Positions 40,686-49,073 of a DNA stretch of 64,000 bases are shown one piece after another. The stretch covers positions 248,001 to 312,000 of the forward strand of contig NZ_FOIE01000004.1 in the NCBI RefSeq assembly GCF_900111455.1, read 5' to 3'. The DNA comes from Geodermatophilus poikilotrophus. GTDB lineage: Bacteria > Actinomycetota > Actinomycetes > Mycobacteriales > Geodermatophilaceae. The position numbers were made by a program, and so were the translations under genes. The notes beneath the pieces were generated by a model. The model was given only the letters and a program-made list of their open reading frames with translations. It searched no databases and was not told the origin of the DNA. Each line of letters opens with the position of its first letter. Within the stretch, counting starts at the first letter, position 1.

Positions 40686-41899
40686 CCCCGGTCGGGTGGC
40701 TGGACCTCGGCAACGGCGTGGCGGGCGACATGCTGCTGGGCGCCGTGGTGGACGCAGGCGTGCCGCTCACCGACATCGCCGCCGCGCTGGAGCCCCTGCA
40801 GCTGCCCATCACGCTGCGCGCCGAGGACGTGCGGCGCGGCGGGCTGCGGGCGGTCCGGGTGGTGGTGGAGGCCCCGGAGGAAGGCCAGCCCGCGCGCCGC
40901 TGGTCCGACGTCCGCCGGCTGCTCGCGCGGCTCCCCGAGCCGCTGCGCTCCTCGGCGGTCGAGGTGTTCGGCGCGCTCGCGCGGGCGGAGGCGGCGGTGC
41001 ACGGCGTGGCCGAGGAGGACGTGCACTTCCACGAGGTGGGCGCGCTGGACGCGGTGGCCGACGTCGTCGGGGTCTGCGCCGGGATGGCCGCGCTGCACCT
41101 GGACCGGGTGGTGGCGTCGCCCATCGCCCTCGGCGGCGGGACGGCGCGGACGGCGCACGGGACGATCCCGGTCCCCGGACCGGCCGTGCTGGCCCTGCTG
41201 GAGGCGGCGGCGGCGCCCGGGCGAGGCGGCCCGGACGAGGTCGAACTGGCCACGCCGACCGGGGTCGCGCTCGCCACCACGCTGGCGGACGGGTTCGGTC
41301 CGCTGCCGGCGCTGCGCCCGACGGCCACCGGCACCGGCGCCGGCACCCGGGACCCCGCCGGCCGGCCCAACGTGGTGCGCCTGGTCGTGGGCGAGGCCGA
41401 CGACGCCTTTCCCGGGGGGCTGGACACGACGACGGCGGTGGTGCTCGAGGCCAACGTCGACGACCTGGACCCGCGCGCCTGGCCGCTGGTCCTCACCGCC
41501 CTGCTCGACGCGGGCGCCCTCGACGCCTGGCTGACCCCCGTGCTGATGAAGAAGGGCCGACCGGCGCACGTCGTGGCGGCGCTCGCCGGTCCGGCCGAGG
41601 TGGCCCGGGTCCGGGACGTCCTGCTGCGCGAGACCACGACCCTCGGCGTCCGCGAGACGTCGGTCGTCCGGCACGCCGTCCGGCGCACGTTCGGCACCGT
41701 CGACGTCGACGGGCACCCGGTCGCCGTCAAGCTCGGGTGGGCGGGCGACGGCTCGGTGCTCAACGCCATGCCCGAGTGGGAGGACGTCGCCCGGGCCGCC
41801 GCCGAGCTAGGCCGGCCGGTCAAGCAGGTGCTGGCGCAGGCCGTCGGGCTCGCCGAGGCACTGGCGGCCGACGCCCGGCGCCCGCCCGCTCGGGAGTGA
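40682..41899 (+). CDS. larC: Nickel insertion protein LarC, single uninterrupted frame
   Basis: A 405-residue LarC. It begins VGWLDLGNGVAGDMLLGAVVDAG, has EEDVHFHEVGALDAVADVVG with candidate metal-binding His/Glu near residue 120, and a C-terminal half with LEANVDDLDPRAW and PVLMKKGRPAHVV. LarC uses CTP to insert nickel into the pincer nucleotide. In Lactiplantibacillus the gene is split into larC1 and larC2 and full-length protein needs a programmed frameshift; here it is one continuous frame. The start overlaps larB and a clear terminator follows. Confidence 0.93.
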   Translation: MTPVGWLDLGNGVAGDMLLGAVVDAGVPLTDIAAALEPLQLPITLRAEDVRRGGLRAVRVVVEAPEEGQPARRWSDVRRLLARLPEPLRSSAVEVFGALARAEAAVHGVAEEDVHFHEVGALDAVADVVGVCAGMAALHLDRVVASPIALGGGTARTAHGTIPVPGPAVLALLEAAAAPGRGGPDEVELATPTGVALATTLADGFGPLPALRPTATGTGAGTRDPAGRPNVVRLVVGEADDAFPGGLDTTTAVVLEANVDDLDPRAWPLVLTALLDAGALDAWLTPVLMKKGRPAHVVAALAGPAEVARVRDVLLRETTTLGVRETSVVRHAVRRTFGTVDVDGHPVAVKLGWAGDGSVLNAMPEWEDVARAAAELGRPVKQVLAQAVGLAEALAADARRPPARE

Positions 41900-41910
41900 T
41901 GCTCGGTGGA

Positions 41911-41938
41911 CCGGGCCGCGCACCGGCCAGCGGCCCGG
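41911..41938 (+). terminator. Terminator of the larBC operon
   Basis: A perfect 9-bp stem (CCGGGCCGC at 41911-41919 with 41930-41938) and a 10-nt loop lies 11 nt after the larC stop. Confidence 0.65.
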
Positions 41939-42088
41939 GATCAGGGGAGGGGAGCAGGCGCTGGTCGTTGCTGCAACGCGCACCCCGGGCGTGTCAGGAG
42001 CGGGAGTCCGTACACGCTCGGCGCCGACTCCTGCCCACCTCGCCCCGGGGTTGCGCGTGCCGTACAGCCGGTTCGCCGTGGGGTCAGG

Positions 42089-42274
42089 TCAGCCCGCTGC
42101 AGTGTCCGGGGTGGTGCTGCCGGTCTCCCACTGAGCGGTGAGGCCGTCGATGAGCCACGGCCGGTCCGCGCTGTCGCCCCGATCGAGGTAGAACGTCGAC
42201 GTCTGTGCCCCCCGGTACCAGGCCCGGAACCGGACCCTTCCGTGGCCCCGCCCGCAAGGACCTCCACGCGGCAT
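42089..42274 (-). pseudogene. Possible C-terminal remnant of a secreted protein
   Basis: The reading frame ends in a protein-like stretch (RFRAWYRGAQTSTFYLDRGD and RPWLIDGLTAQWETG) with balanced composition, unlike the Arg/Pro-rich shadow frames nearby, but has no proper N-terminus. It lies downstream of the deacetylase gene on the same strand and may be the tail of a lost gene. I do not recognise the family. The rest of 41939-42304 shows nothing else. Confidence 0.3.
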
Positions 42275-42304
42275 GGTGGGCCCTGACGGACACCACGGCC
42301 ATGA

Positions 42305-43513
42305 TCAGGACGCCAGGAAGATGGGCCATCCGTCGGGAGGTGGTTGCCCCGGGGAGAGCGTCCTCAGCCGGGCGAGCGTGGTCGGGTCCTGGACCTCCAG
42401 CCAGGCGACGAGTTGGCGGAAGGACACCAGCCGCACGTCAGGCTGTTCGGCCATCTGGCGCAGGGCCTCCTCGACGGCGTCCATGTAGATGCCGCCGTTC
42501 CACTGCTCGAAGTGGTTGCCGATGAACAGCGGCGCCCGGTTGGTGGTGTAGGCGCGTTCGAAGCCCGCGAGGAAGGCGTCGCGGGCCTGGGCTCGCCAGG
42601 TCGGGTACATGCCCGGGTCGTCGTCCGTATCGCCGTTGGTCTGCTTGTACATGATGTTGTAGTCCATGGCCAGGGCGTGGCGGGCCTTACCGGCGGGGGC
42701 GTCGGGGAACGGCACAGCCTGCAGCGGGAAGTCCCACAGGCCCAATCGCCGGTCGGGCCAGATCTGCACTCCACCGGGTGAGCTGGCATCGTACTTCCAG
42801 CCCAGCGCAGCGGCGGTGGGCAGGAGCTGCTCCTGGCCCTGCAGGCAGGGGGTGCGGCCGCCGATGAGCTCGCGCTCGTAGTCGAAGGGGAGCGGCGCCA
42901 CGTCGGGTCGGCCGGTCAGCCCGGTGGTGGTCTTCCAGGTCTGCACGAACCGCTTGGCCTGGGCGATCTCGTCGGCCCAGTCGGCCGGCGTCCACAGCGA
43001 GACCCCGTTGTCCCCGCAGAAGTGCCCGTTGAAGTGGGTGCCGATCTCGTGGCCGTCCAGCCAGGCGGCGCGGACCTCGCTCATGGTGGCGACGACCTCG
43101 GCGGTGGACAGGAAGGTGATGTCCGAGGCGCCCACCGGATGCCGTGGCGGGGCGTACTGCATCCGTTGCTCGTCCGGCAGGGCGTAGATGCCGCTGAGGA
43201 AGAAGGTCATCGCCGCGCCGTACTCGGCCGCCAGCGAGCGGAACCGCGGGAACAGCCCGGTCTCCAGGTTGGCGGCTCCGTCCCAGGAGAAGACGACGAA
43301 CTGCGGCGGCGTCTGTCCTGGCTCGAGCCGCTGGGGCACTGGCTGGTGCGGCTGGGGACCGGTGTCGGCGGTCGACCCGTCGCCGATGAGCCGCCCGGTC
43401 CGGTCACCGCTCCCAGCAGCAGAGTCGTACTCGGTCAAGCCACGACCCAGCCCGATCCCCAGCACTGCTACCGACGCATACTCCAGGAACTCCCGCCGAG
43501 ACAACCCGCTCAT
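42305..43513 (-). CDS. Tat-exported polysaccharide deacetylase-like protein
   Basis: A 402-residue protein with a twin-arginine signal (SRREFLEYASVAVLGIGL, residues 5-22), predicting export in folded form. The NodB-like barrel shows FSWDGAANLETGLFPRFR, in which the usual second Asp of the DD motif is missing (WDGA), and HEIGTHFNGHF, an H-x3-to-5-H zinc motif. It then has FEQWNGGIYMDAVEEAL. Members remove acetyl groups from cell-wall or capsule sugars. The altered first motif leaves activity open. The start ATG is followed closely by the signal; a weak ribosome binding site is present. It is the last gene before the mosaic region. Confidence 0.85.
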   Translation of the reverse strand: MSGLSRREFLEYASVAVLGIGLGRGLTEYDSAAGSGDRTGRLIGDGSTADTGPQPHQPVPQRLEPGQTPPQFVVFSWDGAANLETGLFPRFRSLAAEYGAAMTFFLSGIYALPDEQRMQYAPPRHPVGASDITFLSTAEVVATMSEVRAAWLDGHEIGTHFNGHFCGDNGVSLWTPADWADEIAQAKRFVQTWKTTTGLTGRPDVAPLPFDYERELIGGRTPCLQGQEQLLPTAAALGWKYDASSPGGVQIWPDRRLGLWDFPLQAVPFPDAPAGKARHALAMDYNIMYKQTNGDTDDDPGMYPTWRAQARDAFLAGFERAYTTNRAPLFIGNHFEQWNGGIYMDAVEEALRQMAEQPDVRLVSFRQLVAWLEVQDPTTLARLRTLSPGQPPPDGWPIFLAS

Positions 43514-43679
43514 GTGGCCGAGCCCTTCCGCTTGGCATCGTGTGCGGATGTCGAGTCCGACCGGGCTCGAACGGCATCCGCACGTCGGCCGCGACCGCCA
43601 GCATCAGCGCGGCCGGCTGCTCGTGGACGAAGCGGTCGCGGGGCCATCGTTCACGCGCTCCGGGGATCAGCCGGTGGTG

Positions 43680-43930
43680 ACACGCCGAGCATCTGGACGA
43701 CTGTCCGCGGACCCGTCACGAGGTGTCCCCGTCGAGTGCCGTCCGGCCCGGATGCGGGCCCGGTCGCGCAGCACGTCATGGACGCGGGCGCACGCGCCGG
43801 CAGCCGCCCAACGGCAGGACAGCCCATCGACGGTCCTGGTGGGTGGGAGCTCCGCGGGTAGCTGCCGCCAGGCCAGCCCGCCGCGGACCAGGGGAAGATG
43901 GCATCCAGCATGCGGCGGCGCGGGTGCTCC
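43680..43930 (-). pseudogene. IS5-type transposase remnant
   Basis: On the minus strand, broken across frames, the translation contains LAWRQLPAELPP, then RWAAAGACARVHDVLRDRAR and IRAGRH. This matches the N-terminal part of IS5/IS427-type transposases (the W-R-x-L-P-x-x-x-P-P segment followed by WxxDGTWERxHDxLRxRxR). Only about 80 residues are left with stops and no terminal repeats, so the element is dead. Confidence 0.55.
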
Positions 43931-43984
43931 TCCGGCCGTCCACCGTGGCCGGCGGTGTTGCCCGGCGCCGGCAGCGCCCGATGA

Positions 43985-44095
43985 GCCTTCTCATCAGGAG
44001 TCCACACCCACTTGAAGGGCGCGGTTGGCGTCGCTGAGGTTCCTCTCCAGGAATCCGTGACCGTCGAGGGCTGCGATCGACGCCGCTTACCAAGC
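43985..44095 (-). pseudogene. Possible IS630-type transposase tail
   Basis: A 35-residue minus-strand stretch with FLERNLSDANRAFKWVWTPDE resembles the C-terminal ...NxDPKPFxWTKxADE pattern of IS630-family transposases. It is too short for certainty. It lies directly upstream of the IS5-like remnant in the same orientation. Confidence 0.35.
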
Positions 44096-44673
44096 CTGCA
44101 GCCAGTTGTCGGGGACTTCCAGTGCGGCCTCCGGAAACAGGCTCCCGCCAGAGGCGCTCGGCGGACTCGCGGCGCCGAACTGCGGAGATGCCTCTCCTGT
44201 CCGTCCGTGAACGGCGGATACTGGTGAGGAAGCTCAGTGTGTTGCTGCAACCGCTGGTGATTCACTGAATGACTGCTCATGTGCACCATGCGCTGTGCAT
44301 CGGAGTCCATGCGAAGTCGCTCGGCTGCCGCGGTCTTCGCTTCCAGTCCTTGGCGTTCTCCCGGTGACGCTCGTAGTTGCACCACCTGAGACCGTGCTGC
44401 AGGAAGCGCGTGGGCGCGAGTGCAGCCCGACGAGCTCCAGGTCTGGGCCGGTCTCGGTAATCGAAGTTGTGCGCCTGCTCGCGTCAGGTTCGGTGGCCGT
44501 TCCCGGGGAGGATGCACCAGGTGAAGCGGTCAAACAGTGGGTAGTTCGCATTGGTCGTCATGCCGGCCTTGCCCCGCAAGGTCCGAAGGCAGGTCATATT
44601 TCTACACATCGGTTGGCCTCTGCTGCGGATTGCCGTTCTCGCGGATGTTTTTGACGATGTTGTAAGATGCACC
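44096..44673. other. Lower-GC stretch without recognisable gene
   Basis: GC content drops visibly relative to the first 42 kb. Translations in all frames are short and resemble nothing known. It is probably foreign or decayed DNA belonging to the mosaic region. Confidence 0.5.
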
Positions 44674-44925
44674 ATGAAGTCGACCATCCTCTGGCCCCTG
44701 GTCGTCGGTGCTGTCGTCGCACTCGTGCTGGTCGTTACGGCCGTCAGTTTGTCGGCGTCTGGCTTCGAGTTGGACGTGGAACGGTGGGTGCTCATCGGCG
44801 CCTTCTTGGTTGTCATCTCCATGGCAGCTGCAGCGGTGGTCTCTGCGCTCAACGCGCTCAAGGAAGTCCGCGAGCGGTCGCCGGGAGACGACAGCGGGAG
44901 CAATATGTCCGGTGGTTCGTCCTAG
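44674..44925 (+). CDS. Small two-helix membrane protein
   Basis: An 83-residue protein from the ATG at 44674. It has two hydrophobic helices, about residues 5-27 (LWPLVVGAVVALVLVVTAV) and 38-62 (VLIGAFLVVISMAAAAVVSA), then a charged ALKEVRERSPGDD tail ending in Ser/Gly. No family is recognised. The upstream sequence is AT-rich for this genome (TTTTTGACGATGTTGTAAGAT), suggesting a local promoter and little or no leader. Base composition differs from the core genome, so it may be acquired. Confidence 0.55.
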   Translation: MKSTILWPLVVGAVVALVLVVTAVSLSASGFELDVERWVLIGAFLVVISMAAAAVVSALNALKEVRERSPGDDSGSNMSGGSS

Positions 44926-45130
44926 CGGTGCCCATGCCCACCTCGGGTCTCCTTGGCATGTATGAGGCGGGCGGGCTGCACCGGGGGCTCCGGCACTCCG
45001 TGTACCCCTCGATGAAGACGAGCGAGGAGTCCGTGATCTTGTAGCCGACGACGTCGCCGGCTCGCAGTGCCAAGGGTCCTCCAGCCCGTCTCCGAAGGCA
45101 TGACGGGCTGCTTGACCTGCAGCACCCTCG

Positions 45131-45172
45131 GAGCGGCTGACGGGATCGAACCCGCATGGCCAGCTTGGAAGG
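45131..45172 (-). pseudogene. 3' half of tRNA-Gly(UCC), degraded copy A
   Basis: Read on the minus strand it runs from the anticodon loop CUUCCAA through GCUGG, a T-arm with GUUCGAUCC and an acceptor-like AGCCGCUC. The T-stem has mismatches and the 5' half is absent. The 19 nt at 45154-45172 are identical to copy B at 47424-47442. Such tRNA 3' halves are typical att-site scars of integrative elements. Confidence 0.6.
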
Positions 45173-45283
45173 TGCTTCGAGCTCCGGAGGCGGCAGCGGC
45201 GACCGCGCACTGGGGCCGAGGCTCTGAACGGGCGGCCCCATGCACCGGCTGAGCAACGCGCGGATGGGTGCCAGACTCGACCG

Positions 45284-45790
45284 GTGCGGCCGCGTCAACT
45301 CCTGCTGATTCGCCATGCCAGGGCCGCCGGCGGCCCGGTCGACCTGGAGCGGCCACTGACTGCCGAAGGCGCGCAGCAGGCCGCGGCGCTCGGCGCCTGG
45401 CTGGAGCACGCCGGTCTGGTGCCTGACCGGGTGCTCGTGTCCCCTGCCCGCCGCGCGGTACAGACCTGGGAACAGGCCGGCGCCGCCGTGTCACCAAGAG
45501 TGCAGCCGATCAGCGACGCGCGGATCGGTGACAACACCGTCGATGCGCTGCTCGCGGCGATCCGGGAGACCCCGGAGGACGTGCGGTCGGTGGCCGTCGT
45601 CGGGCACAACCCCTCGATCGGTGAGCTGGCGGGCGTCCTCGACGACGGTCGGAGCGATCCGGTGGCGCGACGTGGCGTCGAGTCCGGGTTCCCGGCCGGG
45701 GGTGTGGCGGTGTTCGACGTCGCCGTGTCCTTCGCCGCCGTCGGGCCGGGCGCGGCGACGTTGAGGAACTTCAGGGTGCCCAGCGACTGA
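45284..45790 (+). CDS. SixA-type histidine phosphatase
   Basis: A 168-residue single-domain phosphatase of the histidine phosphatase superfamily. LLLIRHARA (the RHG-like catalytic His, about residue 11), the Arg in SPARRAVQTWE (about 55) and VVGHNPS with the second His (about 108) are present. SixA proteins remove phosphate from phosphohistidine in signalling or PTS proteins; others act on small molecules. GTG 45284 lacks a strong ribosome binding site. It sits between the two tRNA-Gly remnants, and its GC-rich codon use resembles the core genome, so it may be original chromosome. Confidence 0.88.
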   Translation: MRPRQLLLIRHARAAGGPVDLERPLTAEGAQQAAALGAWLEHAGLVPDRVLVSPARRAVQTWEQAGAAVSPRVQPISDARIGDNTVDALLAAIRETPEDVRSVAVVGHNPSIGELAGVLDDGRSDPVARRGVESGFPAGGVAVFDVAVSFAAVGPGAATLRNFRVPSD

Positions 45791-46265
45791 AGGGTCCGGC
45801 TCTACGTCCGCCCCCGCGCATGTGGGACGAGGGAGCGCCTGGCGGAGGCGATGCGCCGAGGACCCGGTTACCAGCATGGCGTGGCGTGCCGCGGTCACCA
45901 TGCAAGAGCCGTGACCTCTGGTAGAGCCGCCGAGTGCCCAGTCGATGCAGAAGGAGCCGTCGAATGAACCAGTTGACGCTGACTGGTCACGCCGCCACGT
46001 CCACCGGCGCGCCGACGCCGGCTCACCGTCTCCTCGAGGAGGTGTGAGCGTTCCACCTGTCCGCATCTCCGTGCGGGTCGGCCCCCCTGGTGTCCCGGTC
46101 CGGCCGAGCCGACGCTGGTGCAGCAGGCCGTCGCGCTTCGGCGGGGCGCGGCATCAGCAGCCGGCCCGCGTCGTCACCCGCCCGGGCGGGCCACGATGAC
46201 GGCAACACCGAAGGCCGCGCCCGCCGCCCCCGCCCGGCGGTGGCGACGCGGAGCGAGGAGGAGCG
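45791..46265. other. Intergenic stretch without recognised gene
   Basis: These 475 bp between the phosphatase and DUF6640-like genes hold only GC-driven open frames; no protein family, tRNA or strong hairpin was seen. GAGGAGGAG just before 46266 is the ribosome binding site of the next gene. Confidence 0.5.
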
Positions 46266-46679
46266 ATGAGAACGAGTCGGCTGGTGCTGACCGGCGCCGC
46301 AGTCGGCACGATCCTGGGCACGGCGCGCGCGGACCTGAACGCCACCCATGTGTTCAACCCGAACTGGCCCCCGCACGCCCGATTCCACGGCGCCGCCGGC
46401 TGGGGCACGGTCGCCGGCGCCCAACTGCTCGCGCTGTGGCTGCTGTGGCGACCGGCGTCCTCCACCGCCGAGCAGGAGCTGGCGGCCAAGACCGCTGCGC
46501 TGCTGCCGGCGGTCGCGTGGGCGCCGTTCTTCGGCGCGCTGGCCACGCCCGGCACCGCGGTCGAGGACCAGCCCGGGCACCTGCCGCGGGTGGCCGGCGT
46601 GCCGCTCAACCTGGTTCCCGCGACCCTCGTGCCGGCCGTTGCGGCCCTCGGGTACCTGCTGCACCGCCGGGGGCTGTAG
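46266..46679 (+). CDS. DUF6640-like four-helix membrane protein
   Basis: A 137-residue integral membrane protein with about four hydrophobic segments. The loop after the first helix reads DLNATHVFNPNWPPHARFHGA, which matches the NxTHxxNPxWPPHAxFH pattern I associate with DUF6640. Its function is unknown. ATG 46266 has a good GAGGAGGAG site. No co-directional partner is close. Confidence 0.7.
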   Translation: MRTSRLVLTGAAVGTILGTARADLNATHVFNPNWPPHARFHGAAGWGTVAGAQLLALWLLWRPASSTAEQELAAKTAALLPAVAWAPFFGALATPGTAVEDQPGHLPRVAGVPLNLVPATLVPAVAALGYLLHRRGL

Positions 46680-46702
46680 CGCATCCACGCCGCGCGGGTC
46701 GG

Positions 46703-46820
46703 TCACCGCTGGAGCTCCGCCACCTCGTCGAGCCGGTCGAGCTCGTGTGGGGGTTGCGGACCGCGTACATGCGGGTGATTCGCCCATCCTTGACGACGAA
46801 GGTGATCGCCGTGTCGGACG
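46703..46820 (-). pseudogene. Remnant of an ECF sigma factor NTF2-like tail
   Basis: On the minus strand the sequence reads ITFVVKDGRITRMYAVRNPH and, after a one-base shift, ELDRLDEVAELQR then stop. This is the usual C-terminal end of SigJ/ECF41-type sigma factors with SnoaL-like tails. The preceding domains are missing and the frame is broken, so it is a dead fragment. Confidence 0.55.
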
Positions 46821-47399
46821 TCGTGGTGGCTGGTCCAGGCCCTGGTCAGCGCCGCCGCCGGCCTGATCGGCAACCCGACGACGTGCTCGTGCGCCGACTC
46901 GGGGTCGACGAGCACCGCTACCGGCAGGTGCGGTTCTTCCGCGACGCGGACGGCAGCTGGCGGCGCTACGAGCTGTAGGCAATCACCTGGTTGACGCCGA
47001 CACCGTGGAGTGCCCAGCGTGGTCGACGGCCAGGACTCGGTCGGCGTGAGGGCCTGGACACTCGCAGCGGGGCCTGGCGGGCCGCGTGGAAGTCCTCGCC
47101 ATCGTCATCGACAGCCGTTCCACAGCCGAGCGCCTCACGGTCCGGTAGAGGAGATCGCCTGGCGGATCGCCGCTCGGCACGGGCTCGAGCTCACCGCGTG
47201 ACCAGTTGTGGTCACGGGCAGGCCCCGAGGCGGGCGAACGAGGCTGCGACCTGGCCGTATGGGCCTGTCCGGCGTGACCGATCCATGACTGATGGGGCGG
47301 AAAAGAGAGGTCTCCAGGGGCCTGGAACCGGCCCATTGGAGGGCTCTCCAGACCTACTCGAGAAGGGCTGACAAGCCTATCGACCTGCGGTTATGCGTG
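46821..47399. other. Decayed DNA between sigma remnant and tRNA-Gly copy B
   Basis: Only short coding-like pieces are visible, for example a plus-strand end YRQVRFFRDADGSWRRYEL stopping at 46978 and a VEEIAWRIAARHGLEL end at 47201. Neither has a start or a recognisable family. Confidence 0.4.
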
Positions 47400-47442
47400 G
47401 AGCGGGTGACCGGGATCGAACCGGCATGGCCAGCTTGGAAGG
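47400..47442 (-). pseudogene. 3' half of tRNA-Gly(UCC), copy B
   Basis: On the minus strand it has the anticodon loop CUUCCAA, GCUGG, a well-paired T-arm (GCCGG-UUCGAUC-CCGGU) and the acceptor 3' strand CACCCGC plus UC. Homology stops at the 5' side of the anticodon stem. The 5' half of the tRNA is missing. It is in direct orientation with copy A. Confidence 0.65.
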
Positions 47443-47560
47443 CTTGGGACTCCGAGCGCCATACTCGCTGGTCAACGGCAAGTCAGGTGGCTGCCGTGCC
47501 TTTCGTATGCCTCAGCGCCGAATGGCCGGCCGGAGGAGCGGCCTCTCGCTGTCGCCGGCC

Positions 47561-47588
47561 AGCGGCCAGCGGCCAGCGGCCAGCGGCC
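47561..47588 (+). repeat. Tandem heptamer repeat (AGCGGCC x4)
   Basis: Four perfect copies of a 7-bp unit, preceded by a partial copy. It is a short slippage-prone microsatellite outside any credible gene. Confidence 0.8.
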
Positions 47589-47839
47589 AGTCGAGTACTG
47601 CAGTTCGCGGCGCCATTGCTGCCACTCCGGCCCGGAGGACCGAGTTCCTCTTGTCCTCTCCGTCCGGGACGGCTCATCGGACCGGTCATGCGGGACGGTG
47701 GCTGACTGGATGGCACTGTCCAGCGATATCTCCGGGGGTTCCTCTACCGAGACAGCGTCAGTCTGTGCAGTCGACCGCGACGGCGAGGTCTCCGCAGATC
47801 TGCCGAGACCTCACCGCGCGCGGGCGGCGTAGTCGCGAC

Positions 47840-47995
47840 CGTCCGGCGGCTTCACTGAGCGACGCCAAGGCACCCCACTCGTCCGGTTCGTTGAGGGGGT
47901 GTTCGGCGTAGGCCGTGTAGCTCGCCTCGACTTCGGCCGACCGATAGCGCGCCACCAGCGCGCGCAGCGCCTCGTCGAGCTCCGCGACGTAAAGA
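47840..47995 (-). pseudogene. Antitoxin-like C-terminal fragment
   Basis: The minus-strand translation has [20 protein letters not shown] and [18 protein letters not shown], close to the HPLDEPDEWGDLASF ending of ribbon-helix-helix antitoxins. The DNA-binding N-terminus is missing and is replaced by the IS3 OrfA remnant in an overlapping frame; no intact toxin follows. Confidence 0.45.
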
Positions 47996-47999
47996 AGGC

Positions 48000-48118
48000 C
48001 GACGCGCTCCGGAGGATCTCGTTGGCCCGGCGCAGCTCGCGGTTCTTCCGCTCCGGCGACCAGCCGGGCCGTTCGTCGGGGGCCAGACCCGGCGCGTTGC
48101 CGGCGTCGATGCGCGCCT
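48000..48118 (-). pseudogene. IS3-family OrfA remnant
   Basis: A 37-residue stretch reading [20 protein letters not shown] then [20 protein letters not shown] is the coiled-coil end of an IS3-type OrfA ([13 protein letters not shown]-x-A-S-A-F-F). OrfB and terminal repeats are absent. Confidence 0.65.
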
Positions 48119-48144
48119 ACTGTACCCAGATTCGAGCTCATGAG

Positions 48145-48965
48145 TGAGCCGCCTGACGATTCGCACCGCGGCATCTCCTCGGCCGAACAAATCGGGCGGC
48201 GCGCTTGAGAGTGGATACTTTCGTCCGGTGAGCAGGTCCACGGCCACGGTCGTAGACCTGACGAGCGTCGGTACCGACCAGCTCGGCGGCACCACGCTCG
48301 ATCGCTACTGGTCGCTCCGTCGTGCGGCGAAGCGCCAACACCGGCTTTTCCAGCACCGCGGCCTCCTCCTGCACGCCGCCGGAATCGGTCAGGACCAGAT
48401 CCGAAGCAGACAGGGTGGCAACAAAATCGGCGTAGTCCAGCGGCCCGGTGAGCTGGACACCGTCCACTCTGCAGAGCTCAGGAACCAACGCCTCAGCAAC
48501 TGCTGGATTCTGATGTACCGGCAGGATGATCTCGATATCCCCTCGCTGGGCAAGTTGGGCTGCAGCCCTCGCTAGGCAGCGCATCGGGTCGCCCTGGTTC
48601 TCGCGGCGGTGGAGGGTGACGAGCACTTTTCGACGGTGGAGCGGAACCGATCCGTTCCCCGTCGCTGATTCAGGATCCAGTGCAGGCTGTCGACTACTGT
48701 ATTGCCGGTCACCTCGATACGGGTCGCGGGAATTCCCTCGGTGTGCAGATTGGCCGCCGCGACCGGAGTCGGTGAAAAGTGCCAGAATGCGATCTGGGAA
48801 ATGATACGCCGGTTCAGCTCCTCGGGGAACGGGTCGTCGGGCCGACCAGACCGCAGGCCCGCCTCCACATAAGCAACCGGCACGCGTGCATAGAATGCAG
48901 ATAGCGCCGCGCACATGGCGGTCGTGGTGTCGCCCTGGACCACGATCACATCGGGCCGCCGGCAC
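48145..48965 (-). pseudogene. wecB: UDP-N-acetylglucosamine 2-epimerase, truncated and frameshifted
   Basis: On the minus strand, one frame gives DVIVVQGDTTTAMCAALSAF and EAGLRSGRPDDPFPEELNRR (about residues 90-125 of WecB). A second frame from about 48650 gives VLVTLHRRENQGD, ILPVHQNPAV and [20 protein letters not shown] third near 48230 gives [17 protein letters not shown]. The first 85-90 residues are missing and there are at least two frameshifts, so no enzyme is made. WecB supplies ManNAc for surface polysaccharide, so a capsule locus was probably once nearby. Confidence 0.8.
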
Positions 48966-49073
48966 CGGCCCGACCGTCAGCTCGACCCATCCGACCCAAC
49001 TCCGAAGGACCCGTCTTCATCCTTGATCCGAGCATTGTGCAGTGTTCTTAAGGAGTCCGTGAATGCCCATCGA

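Noticed and set aside
43651-44517. 288-codon minus-strand frame
   Set aside because: The translation is Arg/Pro/Ser-rich and out of phase with the IS5 and IS630 remnants, which give the recognisable protein in other frames.
47561-47588. Possible CRISPR-like repeats
   Set aside because: Contiguous 7-bp units with no spacers; a simple tandem repeat.
47393-47911. Plus-strand frame through the tRNA-Gly remnant
   Set aside because: It starts inside the tRNA-derived sequence and is low-complexity; such frames over tRNA 3' ends are common annotation artefacts.
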